Of a DNA stretch of 64,000 nucleotides, positions 11,514 through 24,400 are shown in pieces (position 1 is the first letter of the stretch; each line of letters starts with the position of its first letter). A program made the translations under genes and the position numbers. The notes under the pieces were generated by a model, which searched no databases, was not told where the DNA came from, and was given only the letters and a program-made list of their open reading frames with translations. This DNA is from Diphasiastrum complanatum (taxonomy: Eukaryota > Streptophyta > Lycopodiopsida > Lycopodiales > Lycopodiaceae), in assembly GCA_029204225.1 (NCBI GenBank), contig CM055114.1, positions 11,967,634 to 12,031,633 of the forward strand, written 5' to 3'.

Positions 11514-12721
11514 TATCAGAAAGTGGTATGTGCAGAAGATAGATCTAGCTCGAAAAGAGAAAAACTTTCGTGCATGGCAAAATAAACTATCTTCATCTTT
11601 CCAATGCATGACTACGCCTATCAATTTTACACAAGACGATAGTGATAGAAATCACGTTTGATCTTATAGTAACTAACTTTGAAATTGTCAGTACTACAAT
11701 GATTACGTAGCCAAACAATTTATCATTGAAGATTATCAGACAAATAATTAGTCGCGAAGAAATACAAAAACGCATACAATTTGAGACGAAACTGAACGCT
11801 ATAAGAATAATATTGATTCAAAACGAAACAGAAGTAAATGAGTACAATAGGTTACGGATTGAAGCCATGTACTCTATGCTATCTCTGAGCGGCTAATATG
11901 AAAGTCTGAATTAATGCACAATGTTGATGAGCAGTAGCGCAATAGCAATCTCTAAAACAACTCTAAGAAGTGAGCTAGAATGCTCATGAGTGTTCAAGCT
12001 CGCAGGCTTGAGAGAGAGAGAGAGCTAACTATTCAAACGCTTCTGATAATTCTGATTTTCAATTGATAAATCTGTATGAAATGAACAACTATTTAAACTA
12101 AGAAATTAGGTCGTCAATTGCGATCACTAGTTGGCTGGTGATCCGTTGACATCCATCTGGTCCTTGTCATTGATTGTTGATAAGCGGTGAAATTGGCCGT
12201 AAACGTTCTGTCTGCATAAATGACCCAAACTGTAGCTCTGCAAAAATGAACTAAAACAGCCACAGACGACACTATCGGATTTTTTGCAAAATGGCAAAAA
12301 AGCCGAAGGTGCCCTTAAATCTCATTTAGGGTTGCCCCACAGTTTGCCAGAGTCATTTCCTTAACATTTGAGGCTCTTTGGAAAAAGCGAAAAATGCGAC
12401 ACTGCATATTTGAACGAGATTTCTGACAGGCGAAAAATGCGAAAAAGACAACATTGCATTTTTAATGCGAAAAAGACGACATTGCATTTTTACATGAGAT
12501 TCCTAACAGGCGAAAAAGGCGACACTGCATTTTTACACGAGATTTTTGTCAAGCGAAAAATGTGACGCTATCGTTAAAATCCGTGTAATTCTGCAGATTG
12601 TGAAAAACACTTGTAATTCTGCAGACCATGTAAACACAAGGAAAAATTCGCAAAACTGGATAAACAATGGATGAAGATTAAAACTGATTAGTCGATTGGT
12701 AAGAAGGAGAATAATCCAACA
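11514..12721 (-). repeat. 3' LTR of the copia derivative, with internal tandem units
   Basis: This long LTR copy ends at AATAATCCAACA next to the purine tract. It shares about 500 bp with 13531-14037. Within it, 12385-12570 holds several diverged copies of a unit built on GCGAAAAATGCGACACTGCATTTTT. The left boundary depends on the proposed GACAA duplication. Confidence 0.7.
12385..12570. repeat. Short tandem units inside the LTR (about 45-60 bp each)
   Basis: About four imperfect units each carry GCGAAAAATGCGA, CACTGCATTTTTACA and GAGATTCCTAACAGG-like words. The matching stretch in the other LTR (about 13720-13890) has a different number of units, so the array has changed length since insertion. 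Confidence 0.75.
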
Positions 12722-12728
12722 CTCTCCC

Positions 12729-13530
12729 TTAATCTGAATCCTTGAATGCCTTGACCTTCAAACTTAGTTCTACACAAAATCTTTTGTGTGACTCCAAACT
12801 TAATGCTTTAGTAAAAACATCTGCTGTCATATCTTGCATTCTACAGTACTGCAATCTGACCTCTTCGTTGAGAATCTTGCTTCTGACGAAATGATACTTC
12901 AGTTCCATGTGCTTACTCCTGGAATAAAATCTAGGGTTGGTTGATAAAGCGATGACACTTTGATTATTACAAAATAGTGTTGTCGGAGCATATTGATTCA
13001 GACCAATATCTGAGAGTAAGTTCCTCAACCAAATTGCTTCCTTTGTAGCTTGAGAGGCTGCGATATACTCTGATTCAGTGAAAAATAGAGCTATCGAAGA
13101 TTGCTTGTGACTGTTCCAGGAAATTGGACCATTGTTGAGGAAAAATGTAAATTCGGAAGTAGATTACGAGTGTCTACATCTCCTGCCTAACTCGCATCTG
13201 TGTAACCACTGAGAAAATTGAGTTTGTCGTTGCCGACTGCTCCATAACAAATGCAAAAGTCCATAGTAGCTCGAAGATATCTCACGACTCTGATAAGAGC
13301 CTTCCAATGTGTTATACCAGGATTAGTCATAAACTGACTGAGAGAGCTGATTGCAAAAGCTATGTCTGGCCTGGTACAGATCATGGCGTACATAAGAGAT
13401 CCTATAATAGAATGGTAAGGATACTCACACATCTGCTGCTTCTCATGAATTGTTTGTGGACACTGGTCCTTTGACAATTTGAGTCCTGGTTCCATTGGTG
13501 AGAGAGCTAACTTGCAATTGATCGGATTAT
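12729..13530 (-). pseudogene. Copia RT C-terminus and RNase H remnant
   Basis: The frame starts near 13530 inside the RT end (LALSPMEPGLKLSKDQ, then SIIGSLMYAMICTRPDIAFA and THWKALIRVVRYLRAT). It meets a stop at about 13187, then continues through shifted frames to the RNase H end at 12729-13028 (TTLFCNNQSVIALS, SRSKHMELKYHFVRSK, ADVFTKAL). The purine tract follows at once. Several stops and frameshifts rule out a working product. Confidence 0.9.
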
Positions 13531-14037
13531 ATCTGGCTGTAAATGTTCTGTCTGCATAAATGAACCAAAGTTGTAGCTCTGCAGAAATGAACTAAAACAG
13601 CCACAAACGACACTGTCCGGTTTTTCGCAAAATGGCGAAAAAGCCGAAGGTGCCCTTAAATCTCATTTAGGGTTGCCCCACAGTTTGCCAAAGTCATTTC
13701 CTTAACATTTGAGGCTCTTTGAATAAAGCTGCAACACTGCATATTTGAACGAGATTTTTGACAGGCGAAAAATGTGAAAAAGACGACACTGCATTTTTAC
13801 ACGAGATTCCTAACAAACGAAAAATGCAAAAAATGCGACACTGCATTTTTACACAAGATTTCTGTCAGGCAAAAAATGCGACACTATTGTTAAACTCTAT
13901 GTAATTCTGCAGACTGTGAAAAACACTTGTAATTTTGCAGACTGTGTAAACACACGGGAAAATCCACAGAACTGGATAAACAATGGATGAAGATTAAAAC
14001 CCTTTAGACGATTGGTAAGAAGGAGAATAATCCAACA
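13531..14037 (-). repeat. 5' LTR (truncated) of the copia derivative
   Basis: This copy matches about 12190-12721 with many substitutions and indels and joins directly to RT sequence at its left end. The deletion junction is therefore at about 13531. Confidence 0.75.
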
Positions 14038-14215
14038 GACAAAGCAGGGTCGACAAGCAGCTCCCAAGAAAAGCATCAGGTGCAGAAGAAACTGTGGAGA
14101 GAAGACCCACATCTCCACAAGAAATGGGTAACCAAGCCTGGTTCTGAGCTGAAAGGGTTTCCACACCATCCAAAGAACCTGAGCCCAAAAGGCGGCCAAA
14201 ACATCCATAATACAG
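14038..14215 (-). pseudogene. RT/endonuclease-family element, copy 2: segment after the RT
   Basis: On the minus strand the frame reads LPISCGDVGLLSTVSSAPDAFLGS in two pieces, matching LPASSGGVGLSCTASIAPAAFMGS of the 43-46 kb copy. It lies upstream, in protein order, of 11109-11513 and is parted from it by the inserted copia derivative. Confidence 0.75.
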
Positions 14216-14221
14216 AGAGTA

Positions 14222-14835
14222 GTCTCATGTCCTTCCTTCTTCCGCGTTCCACTCTTCCCGCAGGCGTGTTGACATTGTCCTCTCTCGGGATGAGCTTCGT
14301 ACTTTGGCAGATGTTGTTGTTGATCCCACGAGTGGTGACCTACTGCCTCGCTCGGCCTTCACACCAGGAGAAGCGGCAGGCGTGGCAGCTCAAGAGAAGC
14401 AAAAAAACTACTTCGACAAACACCCCACTGATGCTTTCCTTCCCCTGGCAATTGAGACTTATGGCACCTTGCATCGCTTGTCATCAGGCGACAGAGCGTC
14501 AAGGTATTCCTGGTTCTATTTTTGTGGCTTCTTTCAAACAACGTATTTCCACAGTCCTGCAACGTGCTCAAGCCCTATCAATCCTGCAAGAGGCGACGGT
14601 GGCTGGGTCTGCTACATCTCATCTCCCTTCATTAGCCGACTCACCACCTCTTCACTTTTTTGATCTGCTGCAGTCAGTTGGCAGTAGACTAATTTATGCA
14701 CTTTTATTTTTAATGCCAGGATCTGGATTAGTCTTAGCTTTACTACAAGCTTCGCTCTTGTTTTAGCTTGCTTTTGCTTAAACTTCCCCTTCGGGGTGTA
14801 TATATCATTTTCATCAATGTACTACTAGTTTTTTC
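14222..14835 (+). pseudogene. RT/endonuclease-family element, copy 2: endonuclease-like C-terminus, inverted
   Basis: On the plus strand the frame around 14262-14470 reads RRVDIVLSRDELRTLADVVV, then a DP, and further on EKQKNYF and LPLAIETYGTLH. These match RRVDLVLSREGIRTLGDVVV, DKERDYS and IPFALETYGCLH of the 43-46 kb copy. A shifted frame continues with FKQRISTVLQRAQALSILQ and AGSATSHLPSLA, which match its last 60 residues. The 3' sequence to about 14835 is probably the element's tail. Its orientation is opposite to the rest of this copy. Confidence 0.8.
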
Positions 14836-15425
14836 TATGAATAAATGCACTAGGGTTTTCAGATTTTACTCACATGGGGTCCTTCATGGGAAAATCTACA
14901 CACATGGAATCAAATTTGTCATGCATGTAATAGGGCCATGGTAGAGGGTATGTGTCAATCTATTTCCTTGGATCTACTGTGTCATGTATATGCTTGGTTC
15001 ACGTCAATGTTCTTTGTCCCTGGGATCTACCCACATGGGGTTATGTGTCGCGTATATAATGGGGTCACGTCAATGGCACAAAAGGGCCACTCTCACCCTC
15101 CAAACGTGCTGCCAAGTGACTCCCTATGCCGGTGCTTTAAAAAAAAAAAAGCCATTCATTCGTTTCATTCATTTCTTTCGATTCCAAGGAAGGCAGCGAG
15201 CGCGCGATGGCGCAGTTAGTGAGAGAGAGCGCGAGAGGGAGGAGCGCACACAGCAAAACGCGAGAGCAGCAGCGATGCCATTCTGCTCTCGCAGGTAGCG
15301 ATTAATGGTTAGAGTAGGAGCTTAGATCAGGAATCAGGATCATAGACATAAAGCAGCGCAAAAGCTGAGAAAATTTTGGTTTCCTTGAGAATTAGGGCTT
15401 CAAAGAAAGCAAAGCAAAGGCGGAA
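14836..15425 (+). promoter_or_regulatory. Upstream region and 5' leader of the MLN51 gene
   Basis: There is no gene in this stretch. At 14870-15080 it has imperfect repeats around ACATGGGGT and GTCACGTCAATG. It then has an A12 run near 15140, followed by a GA-rich tract (15195-15255). The last 130 bases before the ATG contain no upstream ATG that stays open for long. I infer that the core promoter and transcript start lie around 15050-15200, but no TATA box is clear. Confidence 0.4.
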
Positions 15426-18400
15426 ATGGCCAATCGGCCTGGTACTAGCAATGCTGTGTTAGATTCAGAAGGCGGAGTGGATGATGATGCCGAGTATGAA
15501 AGTGACAGTGAAGAAGGCACAGTGGCGCTCGGGTTAAGGCGCCGGGAGGCCAGCGACGACGATGAAGAACAAGAAGATGATGAGCGATTGCAGGGAAGGG
15601 TGGCATTAGATGCAGCTTTTTCGGGTGATGATGATGATGACCCAGGGAATTCCTTTTCGGATGCTGACACTGATGGAGCTGGGACTCCGCCGCCAATGGA
15701 CAATGAAGAGGATGAAGAAGATGATGATGAAGGAATTGTTGATCTGACGGGGTCAATAAGGCAAAGACGGAAAGCAAATGATGAGGATGTGGATGATACA
15801 GACAATGAGGATTTAGGAGATGAAGATGTGGTTGATATTCCAATGAACGATCGTGGCCATTCGACAATCTCTAAGTCGAAGGGCGTGGGAGCCGAAGATG
15901 CAAATGGAAAAAAGGATGTGGAGCCTTTTGTAGTGCCAACAGCAGGAGCTTTTTATATGCACGACGATCGATTTCGTGACAGTGGACCCAGGTCTAGTGC
16001 CTTCCTTTTCTGCCTTTTGAGACTTAGCATTGCTTGTTAATCGCATCTCTGGAGGTATTATTGTTCCTTGAAACTATTGGAAATATGTACAGTTTTTCTC
16101 ACACCGAAGAACTTCTCTTTTTTGTTAGTTAGCTTGCAAAAAATGTCTCTTTCCTGTCACCAGAATCTGCTACAGGGTGTAAAGGATGGACATATGAAGG
16201 AGGATTCCCGCTGCTTACGTTTATTAAGCGATATGTGAAACCTTTGGGTGTTTTTTTTCTAGAAAATCATTACACATTCCATCCCTTCCAAGTAGTTTAA
16301 TCATGCTACTCACTAGATGGTATTTTGAGTTGGCCAACCGAGCTAGGACATCCTATAATAAATTGTTTCGTATATCCATTTTTTCATCACTTCCAAGTTG
16401 GTGGTTGTGAAGGTTAAGATTACGTGTTCCTTAGAAAATTCTGATTCACTTTTTGGCACAAATGTTAAGATAAGTTTACAAATGTTTGGATTTTTGGTAC
16501 CTTGTAGGATTATATTGCGAAAGACCTATTATAAAAGAGCATGTGTCATTTGAGAATTACTATTAATAGATTTGAGTACACCTCGTTTGGTCATGTTTGG
16601 GTATGATTGTGTACAATAAGATTGATAGACAAGAACACCATTCGTGAATCTTTGGAGCAACTTTTCTACATTGAGGTGCTAGTTCTGTTCCATTGTCAAA
16701 AAGTTGTTTTTCAAGGCATATGAGCCTTTTTGTTGTTTTGAAATTTGAATGACTGTTGTAGATTATAAACTTAATGGATGCTATCTCCATTATTTGATGT
16801 TTTGTGCATAAGTCAACGTTAATGTGATTTGTTGTGTTGAACCATAGATGTTATGGTAGGTCATGCCTCTTGTGCTTCTTATTGCTCATATTGTTGTATT
16901 TGATTGTCAATCAACAAATTTTTTGTGAAGTCCTTGGTTCTCCAAGCTCTTGACTCCAATTAGTTGGTGATGTCCTCCATGCCTTAGATTGCTATTTATT
17001 TTTCTATTTTCTACAATGTTCCCACGATATTCATTGGTTGATTATACCTATTGCTTGTTCTTCTTGCCTCAGAAGAATCGGTCTAGTGTAGTTACTAAAC
17101 GGTCACTCTTATGCGTTGAAATGGCACAATGGTCGCACCTTTGCTATAGCTTCTTGGATCCTAACGTGATACTACTACAAGTTAAACTTTCCGTTCATAG
17201 AGCTCAATCCAAGCTTACCCGCGAGCTGCGAGAGTCTACAATGACATCCTAGACCATTGTCATAGCCAACTTTTTCATGGAGCCTCACCTAATGTCTAGG
17301 TGATCTATTGGACTCAAGACCCTATCGAAGACAAAAGTGAGTAATTCATCATTAGTCAACATAATGCCAATCCTGGAGTGTACATAGCTAGAATTCCTTG
17401 GCTACCTACTATTAGTTATATGTAGTCTACTCTCATGCATGATGTCCACCACTCGCAATCCATCGGCTTCTACTTTTGCATGGAATTCAACTCAAGTCAT
17501 TGTTGAAATATCACTTACTCAAAGCTATCTTGAGTTCCACTCAAGTGACTACCGGGCTCCTCAAACCCAAGGTTAGATGTAGACCAATCCTAGTCATTTC
17601 TTAGACATAACATACCTCCCTTTTGAAGGGCATTTCTATTCTTAGAAATGGTAGTACAAACCAATAGCTGGCTTTTAAATTTGCTCCAAGAATTTCTCTT
17701 CTAAATGTCTTCTTTAACCTAATCCAACACATCAATCATAATTTTCTCGGATCTTGTACCCATCTTAGGCCTTAAAGAACTCTAGATATTATGTCACTTG
17801 TAGTGATCATCCTTGGAAGAAAGCAAATCCTTGTAGATTTCCTAAAGGTTTGGATGCACTAAGATTTTCTTAGAAATAGTTCTACGAGCTTGGTATAGCT
17901 GTATTGACGACTACTTTATTTCAAGAAGAGGTATGTCTTGAGGGAGAAGGGGACATTGCCATTGATGTTCTTTATGTGGATGACCTAGTCATCAAAGGTA
18001 GCAATAAGAGTCAAGATAAATTATAAAAGATTTAGGTTTGCTACACTATTGTCTTGGAATATGAGTACGGAAAAGAACGTACAATTCTTTCATATCTTAG
18101 GCAAAGCATGCACAAGAGATATTGAAGAGATTATATGCAGGAGAGCAGGCGATTGGTACTACCATAGACACGAGCAACAAAACCATCGCAGGATGATGGT
18201 ACACCTTTTGTTGATGAAACACTCTTATCGACAATTGGTGGGTGGTTTGATCTATCACAATTGGATACATTAATGATGGTGACTTTTTACTAGAGTGTTA
18301 TACAGATTCATATTGGGCCATTGACAAGGATGATTGCAAATCTACCATAGGGTATTCTTTTAGCCCGAGTTTTGGTGCTATTTCTTGGTGCAACAATGTT

Positions 18401-21400
18401 TCCTGCATTCATCTCAAAAGATACTCAATTTCAGAGTGTCCTTGATTGCGGGAAAAGGAGAAATTTGAGGCTAAGACACCAAGGAAATTTTTTCAATAAG
18501 TACTCTCTTCCTCTATTGAGTTTCATTAAGTGCTAATAGTCAGTTTATACGAGCCTTGTCAGGTTTGACTTGAGTTCTGCACATAAAGTAGTATTGTGAC
18601 AACTTATCACACTCTTGAAATCGTAAAATATAGCTCGGAAAGCTTTTACACAAACTCTGAATGTCCATTTTTTTGCTTTTATGTTAGATTTTCCACAAGT
18701 TACTTGCACACTTTTCATTTATCACTTTGCCTGCCACTGTTGTGCTATTGAGAAATGGCTAGATTTTTTTGTCAGTGTATTATCATTAGGAGCATTGTCA
18801 AGGCTCTGATACCTTGTAACGTAGGTATCTAAAAACTTGGTTCTTAATCTTCTTTCAAGTACCGGCCATCACTCACATTCAGGGACCAAATGCTGGAGTG
18901 CCCCCCAAAAAGTAGGCAAACAAATGGAAACGATAATTGTTTCAAGAGATTAACATTCCAAATGTTCAGCAAATATGATCTAAACTCAGCAACAATGCAT
19001 GTAGGTTGATGCAGTTCATGTAGCACAGCAGCTGGCAATATGCTTCTCAATCAACTCCGAGGAGAAATATGATTAGACTGCACATGCAATAACTAGAACA
19101 AGAATTCCATGGTTATTTTTCAATTGTTAAAGCATTGCATCTATGACAGAGCCTTACTTCTTGACTAGAAAGCAAATATCTCTATTTTTCCTAGATTCAG
19201 TCAGGTTGGAGGTAATTGTGTTCAAGTTTCTGAACAACAGATGTTTTTTGAATACAAGTTCAAATAAGATGTTCGCATTTATTATACACATGATTTTCTA
19301 GTTAGAGTGAGTCCAAGAATTGAATTTTGCCAAGTATAGACAACATGTTTTTTTTTTTGCTTACATGAGAAAAAGTAAATGTGTTGGTTTGTATGGAGGA
19401 ATAGGTGAGTTGAATGTTTGAGGAGTTGGGAGGCCAGTGATTTTGGGTAAGGGAGGAGAGGTTCTTGTTGATGAGTCGGTGAGTATTTGAGATAAAGTTT
19501 GCAACTAATCATCTTTTCCCTCAGGGTGCTTTGTATTTTATTTTAGATTTCATAGGAGGATTTTCTATGATTCATCGAGATTGGCCATTTTGATACGATT
19601 CAAACCAAACTTCCTTCTTCTCATATATGCAATAAGTGATGATGTGTTACTTCCAATAATTTGTTCCCGATTACTTTTGACAAGATCTGTACTGTCCTAG
19701 CTGGAGAAGTTGCAAAGCAAGGAACTGTGCATGTTGACTGCCTTACTATGTTTGGTTTGTGCATGGCTTATCAGGCGCAGCCTGGGAGGAAGAAAGTTAT
19801 GGGAGGCCAAGGATGATAAGCACTGGGTGCATGACATGTTTGAGGAGCTCGATGTACGTGATGAAGGGCAGGTAATCCAATTCTTATTGACTTATACTGT
19901 AGATCCTCTGTTAGCTTTTTCTGGGTTTTTGAAGGAGAATCCTCATTCTTACAGGTGACAGCTGTAGTGATCATTTCCATGGCCTGATAAAGGTCGTGGC
20001 CCTAAGTGCTATGAAGTAGAAGCCAAGTTAGAAATATGAACTAGCAGAGCTGAAAGTATAGATGTTCTATTTATTTCTTTGAGCATCTCACAAAAGGACC
20101 ATTATTCTCTTTGACATGCATGTTCTACACGGAAAGTTGTTTTAAAGTTGTTGAATAGTATTTGATTAGTATTTTCATTGTTTTCTATGCTTTGTTATTT
20201 GTGTATGAAAGGCTTATGTGTTTTCTAGGGTGCAATATTTTTCTATGCCAGGTTGAAATTCACGGATTTCACTTATGGAAAAATGGTCTAATAAGTGAAC
20301 TTCATTGGTGTGAAGGGCCATTTGAGAAGCGACAGCAAGCCCATCAGGGCAAGATGTAACTTTGAACATGATCAGAACCACTGATAGAGGTCTCCTTTTA
20401 TAGTTTAGCGGCCTGATAAATCTGGTGGAGGAGACTTTTCCATTGAGGAATAAATTCTACTTTAGCTTTAAAATTGGAGGTCTCCTTTTATAGTGTAGCG
20501 GCCTGATAAATTTGGTGGAGGAGACTTTTCCATTGAGGAATAGATTCTACTTTAGCTTTAAAATTGGAGGGAAACTTTTACTGTTTGGTTTGAGAATTTA
20601 TGCTAGTTGATGTGATGCTAGGGCCTGAGCTTGTTAAAATGTTTGAAGAGTCAAAGAACATATCAAAATTTTTGGGTCTCCTAGGATGTGTAACATATAA
20701 CAGGAATTCAGTGCACTCAACGACTCTGCATCCAGCTCCGTTTCCCCCAATTTCACTCCGAACGCTCTGAATTCACACCCTCCATCCATTTCGCCCGTTT
20801 TTTCTTCCAAGCCTCCTTACCATCATAACTGTCCATCCTACCATCCTCCTTTTCATCATCCACCATCATGACCTCTTCCACTAACCTAGACAACACCCCT
20901 TCAAGCCCTTCTGACAAGACTGATACCACCCAGATCGCCCGCCGTGAAGTCCCTTCCTCCACCCAGATCTATGACCTTCAATTTTTTGTGCTCATGTAGG
21001 TCATTCTCCCAAGTCCCTATTATCAGAATGATGGTTCCCTTGGTAATGTGTTACATTCATACCCTTCAGCTTCATCCTTCGTTCATTTCATGATTCAGGA
21101 AGTTATCTATCAAACATAATTTTTTTTGTATTTTTTAATATTGACTTAATATCAGCACTTTCAGATCCTTGTTATGAGCAATTTTCTTGGTGTGTCTATG
21201 TAGTCTGAAATCTGCTTCTATCTTGAAGTGCATAGTGTCATATAATCTCTTGCACATAGTCAAGCTGTGAAAATGTTGGTATGTAAATTATATTTGTTTG
21301 AGAAAGCAGAACTTAAATTTTCCGGTGAGAAAATTTCTTAGTTCTTCGCTTCTGTTTATCAAAATGTGTTTAGATTGTTGCACTGCATTGTTACTCTTAC

Positions 21401-24400
21401 ATGCCTTGAGTCAAACAGGGGCTTAGGAGGGGAAGAGGTAGCAACCAAGGCAGAGGCATGGGCGGCGGAAGGGGTCGAGGACAAGGAAGAGGCAGAGTAA
21501 AAGTTGGAAAGATGAATGCTTTCAATGATGAATGCTTGGTTCGACCTCGCCGTGTAAGTGGGAGAGGTCTTGGCTTTAAGAGGGGAATTGCCAAAGGTCA
21601 GAAAGGTGAAGAACCAGTAAACATCTTTACCAGGTATTTAGAAAGTGCTCCTTGTTTAAAATTTGTTCCTGTTATATTGCACTCAAAATTACTTCCCTAC
21701 TCAAGTTGAAACAGGATTTATGGGACACCATAAGGACTTGAGACTAATAGTTTTTGGATGTCTCAATGGTTTGTTCATTTTACTTCACAGTGGAGTGACT
21801 TTTCGATCTGAAGGGGTGGCTTAGCCTCCTGTTTGTTGTGAAGCTTGTTTCCTAATGGTTCACCTCTTGACAGATGTATAGGGATGTTTGTTGTTATTGG
21901 TAAATAGTTCATGGTCTTCCTTTGATACGTTATAGTTGTCTGCCAAATGATTTTCAATAAGCTGGTGAAAGAATGCTTGCTTCTTTGGCAGCTGACAAGC
22001 ATCATCATGCCAGGAAAGATTCAAATCTTCAGTTTTGATTTAGGTCTCTTTAGAAGAGCTCCTTTTTCGCAAAAGTCTGGAAATTTTTGAATTGACAGTC
22101 AATAGAACCTAGGTGTGAGCAACGTTTGTATTTTGGGTCCTTCTATTATATCCACTCCAGTGCCATCTATTATATCCAGTCCAATGCTATTAACCTTTTG
22201 CTAGCCAAACTCATTTAGGGCCTGCATTTGATTGTGGCCCAGTTGATGAGCCTGGCTACCTAAAAACAAACCCCCCCCCGGGACGAGGATCTGAAATTTT
22301 TCCTGTGACAAGTTGATATATATTATTGCTTGGCTGGATGAAGTGGTTTTAGAGTGTCTCTTATGATTATTACTTTTCTCACTTGCAGTGTACTTTCACT
22401 ACATGATTGTGTGACATGTTACTTTCTACCGGATGCACGAATACTTAATTTTTCTCCTGGTGACCTGTTATAATTGACCTTTGCAACCTGTTTTTTCTTC
22501 AATGTACCCTTGACTACTTATAGTTTATTTCAAGAAAGTGTTTGAAGATTGTCCAAGGTATCATGACAGTATAACATGGGGTTCTTGCTCTAGTAGTCGC
22601 AGTTATGATCATCCATCTCTGATTTAGTAGTTGTGGATGTTAACATTGTCTAACTTCTGTTCATGTGGACCCACCGAAGTTTTATGTGGTGAAAGGTGCT
22701 CTTGCTACCTCACTTTTTTCTCTGCCAGTGTACTGTCTAACTTCTGTTCCTCAGTGGTCCCGTATTCACTCTATGTCAGCTATCAGTCCAAGATAGGGCA
22801 TTTGTCTAGGACAGAATGATAAAAGTGTTGGGAATCTGATTATAAGCTGTGCAGTATTACCAGGCTGGAATTTCTTTTTATCTGTTCTGATTTAGTGTAT
22901 ATGCTTTGCTAGCTGTGTATTGGTTTTCTGAGGGTTCTTGTTGAAAAATGTGTGTTTCCTAGTTAGTTTCAATAAAGGGTATTTGTTGACTCCTGCTACA
23001 ATTGCTACTGTGTTATGCTTGTGTTGTCATGGCATCTTATAAGTTTTAGATTTCAGAATCATTTGACCTGCTATTCTCTCATCGGGTTACTTGTTCTGTT
23101 GCAAATTGTTCCCATTGCAGTGTTGCACAAAGAAGTGTTACAAATGAGCTCATTCAGAAAGATTTCAGTCCATCAACAAGTCAAACAGAAGCAGCAATTT
23201 CCAAGAGGCTAGTTAGCAACTCTGTCTTGAAGTCCTCCTCACCTCCATTTTATCCCTCCAGAACTTTTCAGCCTTTGGTTAGAAGGGCAAATTCGGATGT
23301 TGTGAAAGGAAATGAATTTGCATCTTTTAAGAAAGTAACAGCCAGCGCTTCAGTTTTTGTACCTAAATCAAAGTTGCAGGCTGGTAGAGTTTCATCTTCA
23401 AGTGATGTAAATGCAGCAGCTGTGGGTTTAAGTAATGAAACAACGCCTGGGAGCTTTCAAGGAAGGGCACAGGTTGTCCATCTACCATGTGTATCCCAGC
23501 CGCTTGTGTCTGTAGTTGCACCACCATTGGGAAGAGTACACAGCTCAGCCCAGTTAAATGTCACAGGGAGACGTCAGGAACAGGTTTTACTACAGCCGTC
23601 ATTACAGAATCAAGGTCAGCATGCATCTGGAAGCATGCTTCATGGATCATCAAATGTTACTCTGTCAGGGTCTGTAGCCACTCAACAATCGACAAGTAGC
23701 AGATCTAACAGTGCTGTGGCAGCAATTGCTGGCAGAGGGGTGCAGTCTTCTAGGATAACATATGTTTATGATGGGGTTGGTCATGGAGGAATGGGCAGCG
23801 GGAGAGAACAGGCATATGCACCCTCACAAGCCATAGCACCAGGTATTGAAGGGCCATTTAAAGGTGCAAAGCTTTCGTAACATTTTTCTTTTGGAGAGAT
23901 TCACCAGATCTGACCTCTGCAGCGTTTTGAGGCGTAATAAAGAATACATTTTATTGCATGCAAAATGTTAAAATTTTGTGAAAAGGAAGACAATTTTTTC
24001 TGTGGATACCGAGCATGTGAATTATTGGAGGCTACAAACGGACTTGGATTGAAGATTGATTTTACTGTCTGTTCTCTGGATTCAGTTGCTGTACAGTACA
24101 CTGGTCAGTCTCAAGGAGGATTGGGAGTCCCTGCAGTGGGTGTTGCTTTGCCAAGCTTTGGGGGGCAACCACAATACGGATTTGGAGATTCTGAGATAAC
24201 ATGGTTTTTCCTTGATCCCACTCAGAAAAAGTTGAATATCCCTCTCATTGTGTGATCTGATATGCACAAAATGAAGCATGTCATGATTGTTTCAATCTTC
24301 AGAATGATAGAAAAGAATGCTTTTATTTAGACCAATGAAATTGACTCAACTGGCACAAGCCTTGCCAAAAGTTTAAGCTTTAACATTACATTACATTTGT

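Larger units (their letters stand above)
11514..14037 (-). mobile_element. Copia deletion derivative inserted in the RT/endonuclease-family copy
   Basis: A long LTR (11514-12721) and a shorter copy (13531-14037) flank an interior of about 0.8 kb that holds only the end of RT and the RNase H. The element reads on the minus strand. The LTR starts TGTTGGATTATTC on that strand, with a TAAGGGAGAG purine tract before the 3' LTR. GACAA is present on both sides (11509-11513 and 14038-14042), which I take as the target duplication. The outer end of the left LTR reads TATC where TG is expected. The 5' LTR lost its inner end, the primer site and everything up to late RT. Confidence 0.8.

Noticed and set aside
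15392-15867. Ser-rich and His/Leu-rich frames of about 140 codons on the minus strand
   Set aside because: They are antisense shadows of the acidic repeats in MLN51 exon 1 (GAT/GAA codons read backwards).
20162-20359. Possible extra MLN51 exon (frame with [19 protein letters not shown] after an AG)
   Set aside because: Exon 2 joins in phase to 21419 and gives the expected Gly/Arg stretch; the extra block has no MLN51 similarity and no good donor.
20753-20962. Minus-strand frame [11 protein letters not shown] and the opposite plus-strand frame [13 protein letters not shown]
   Set aside because: Either could be a short gag relic, but no gag block follows on either strand, so it is left as intron sequence.
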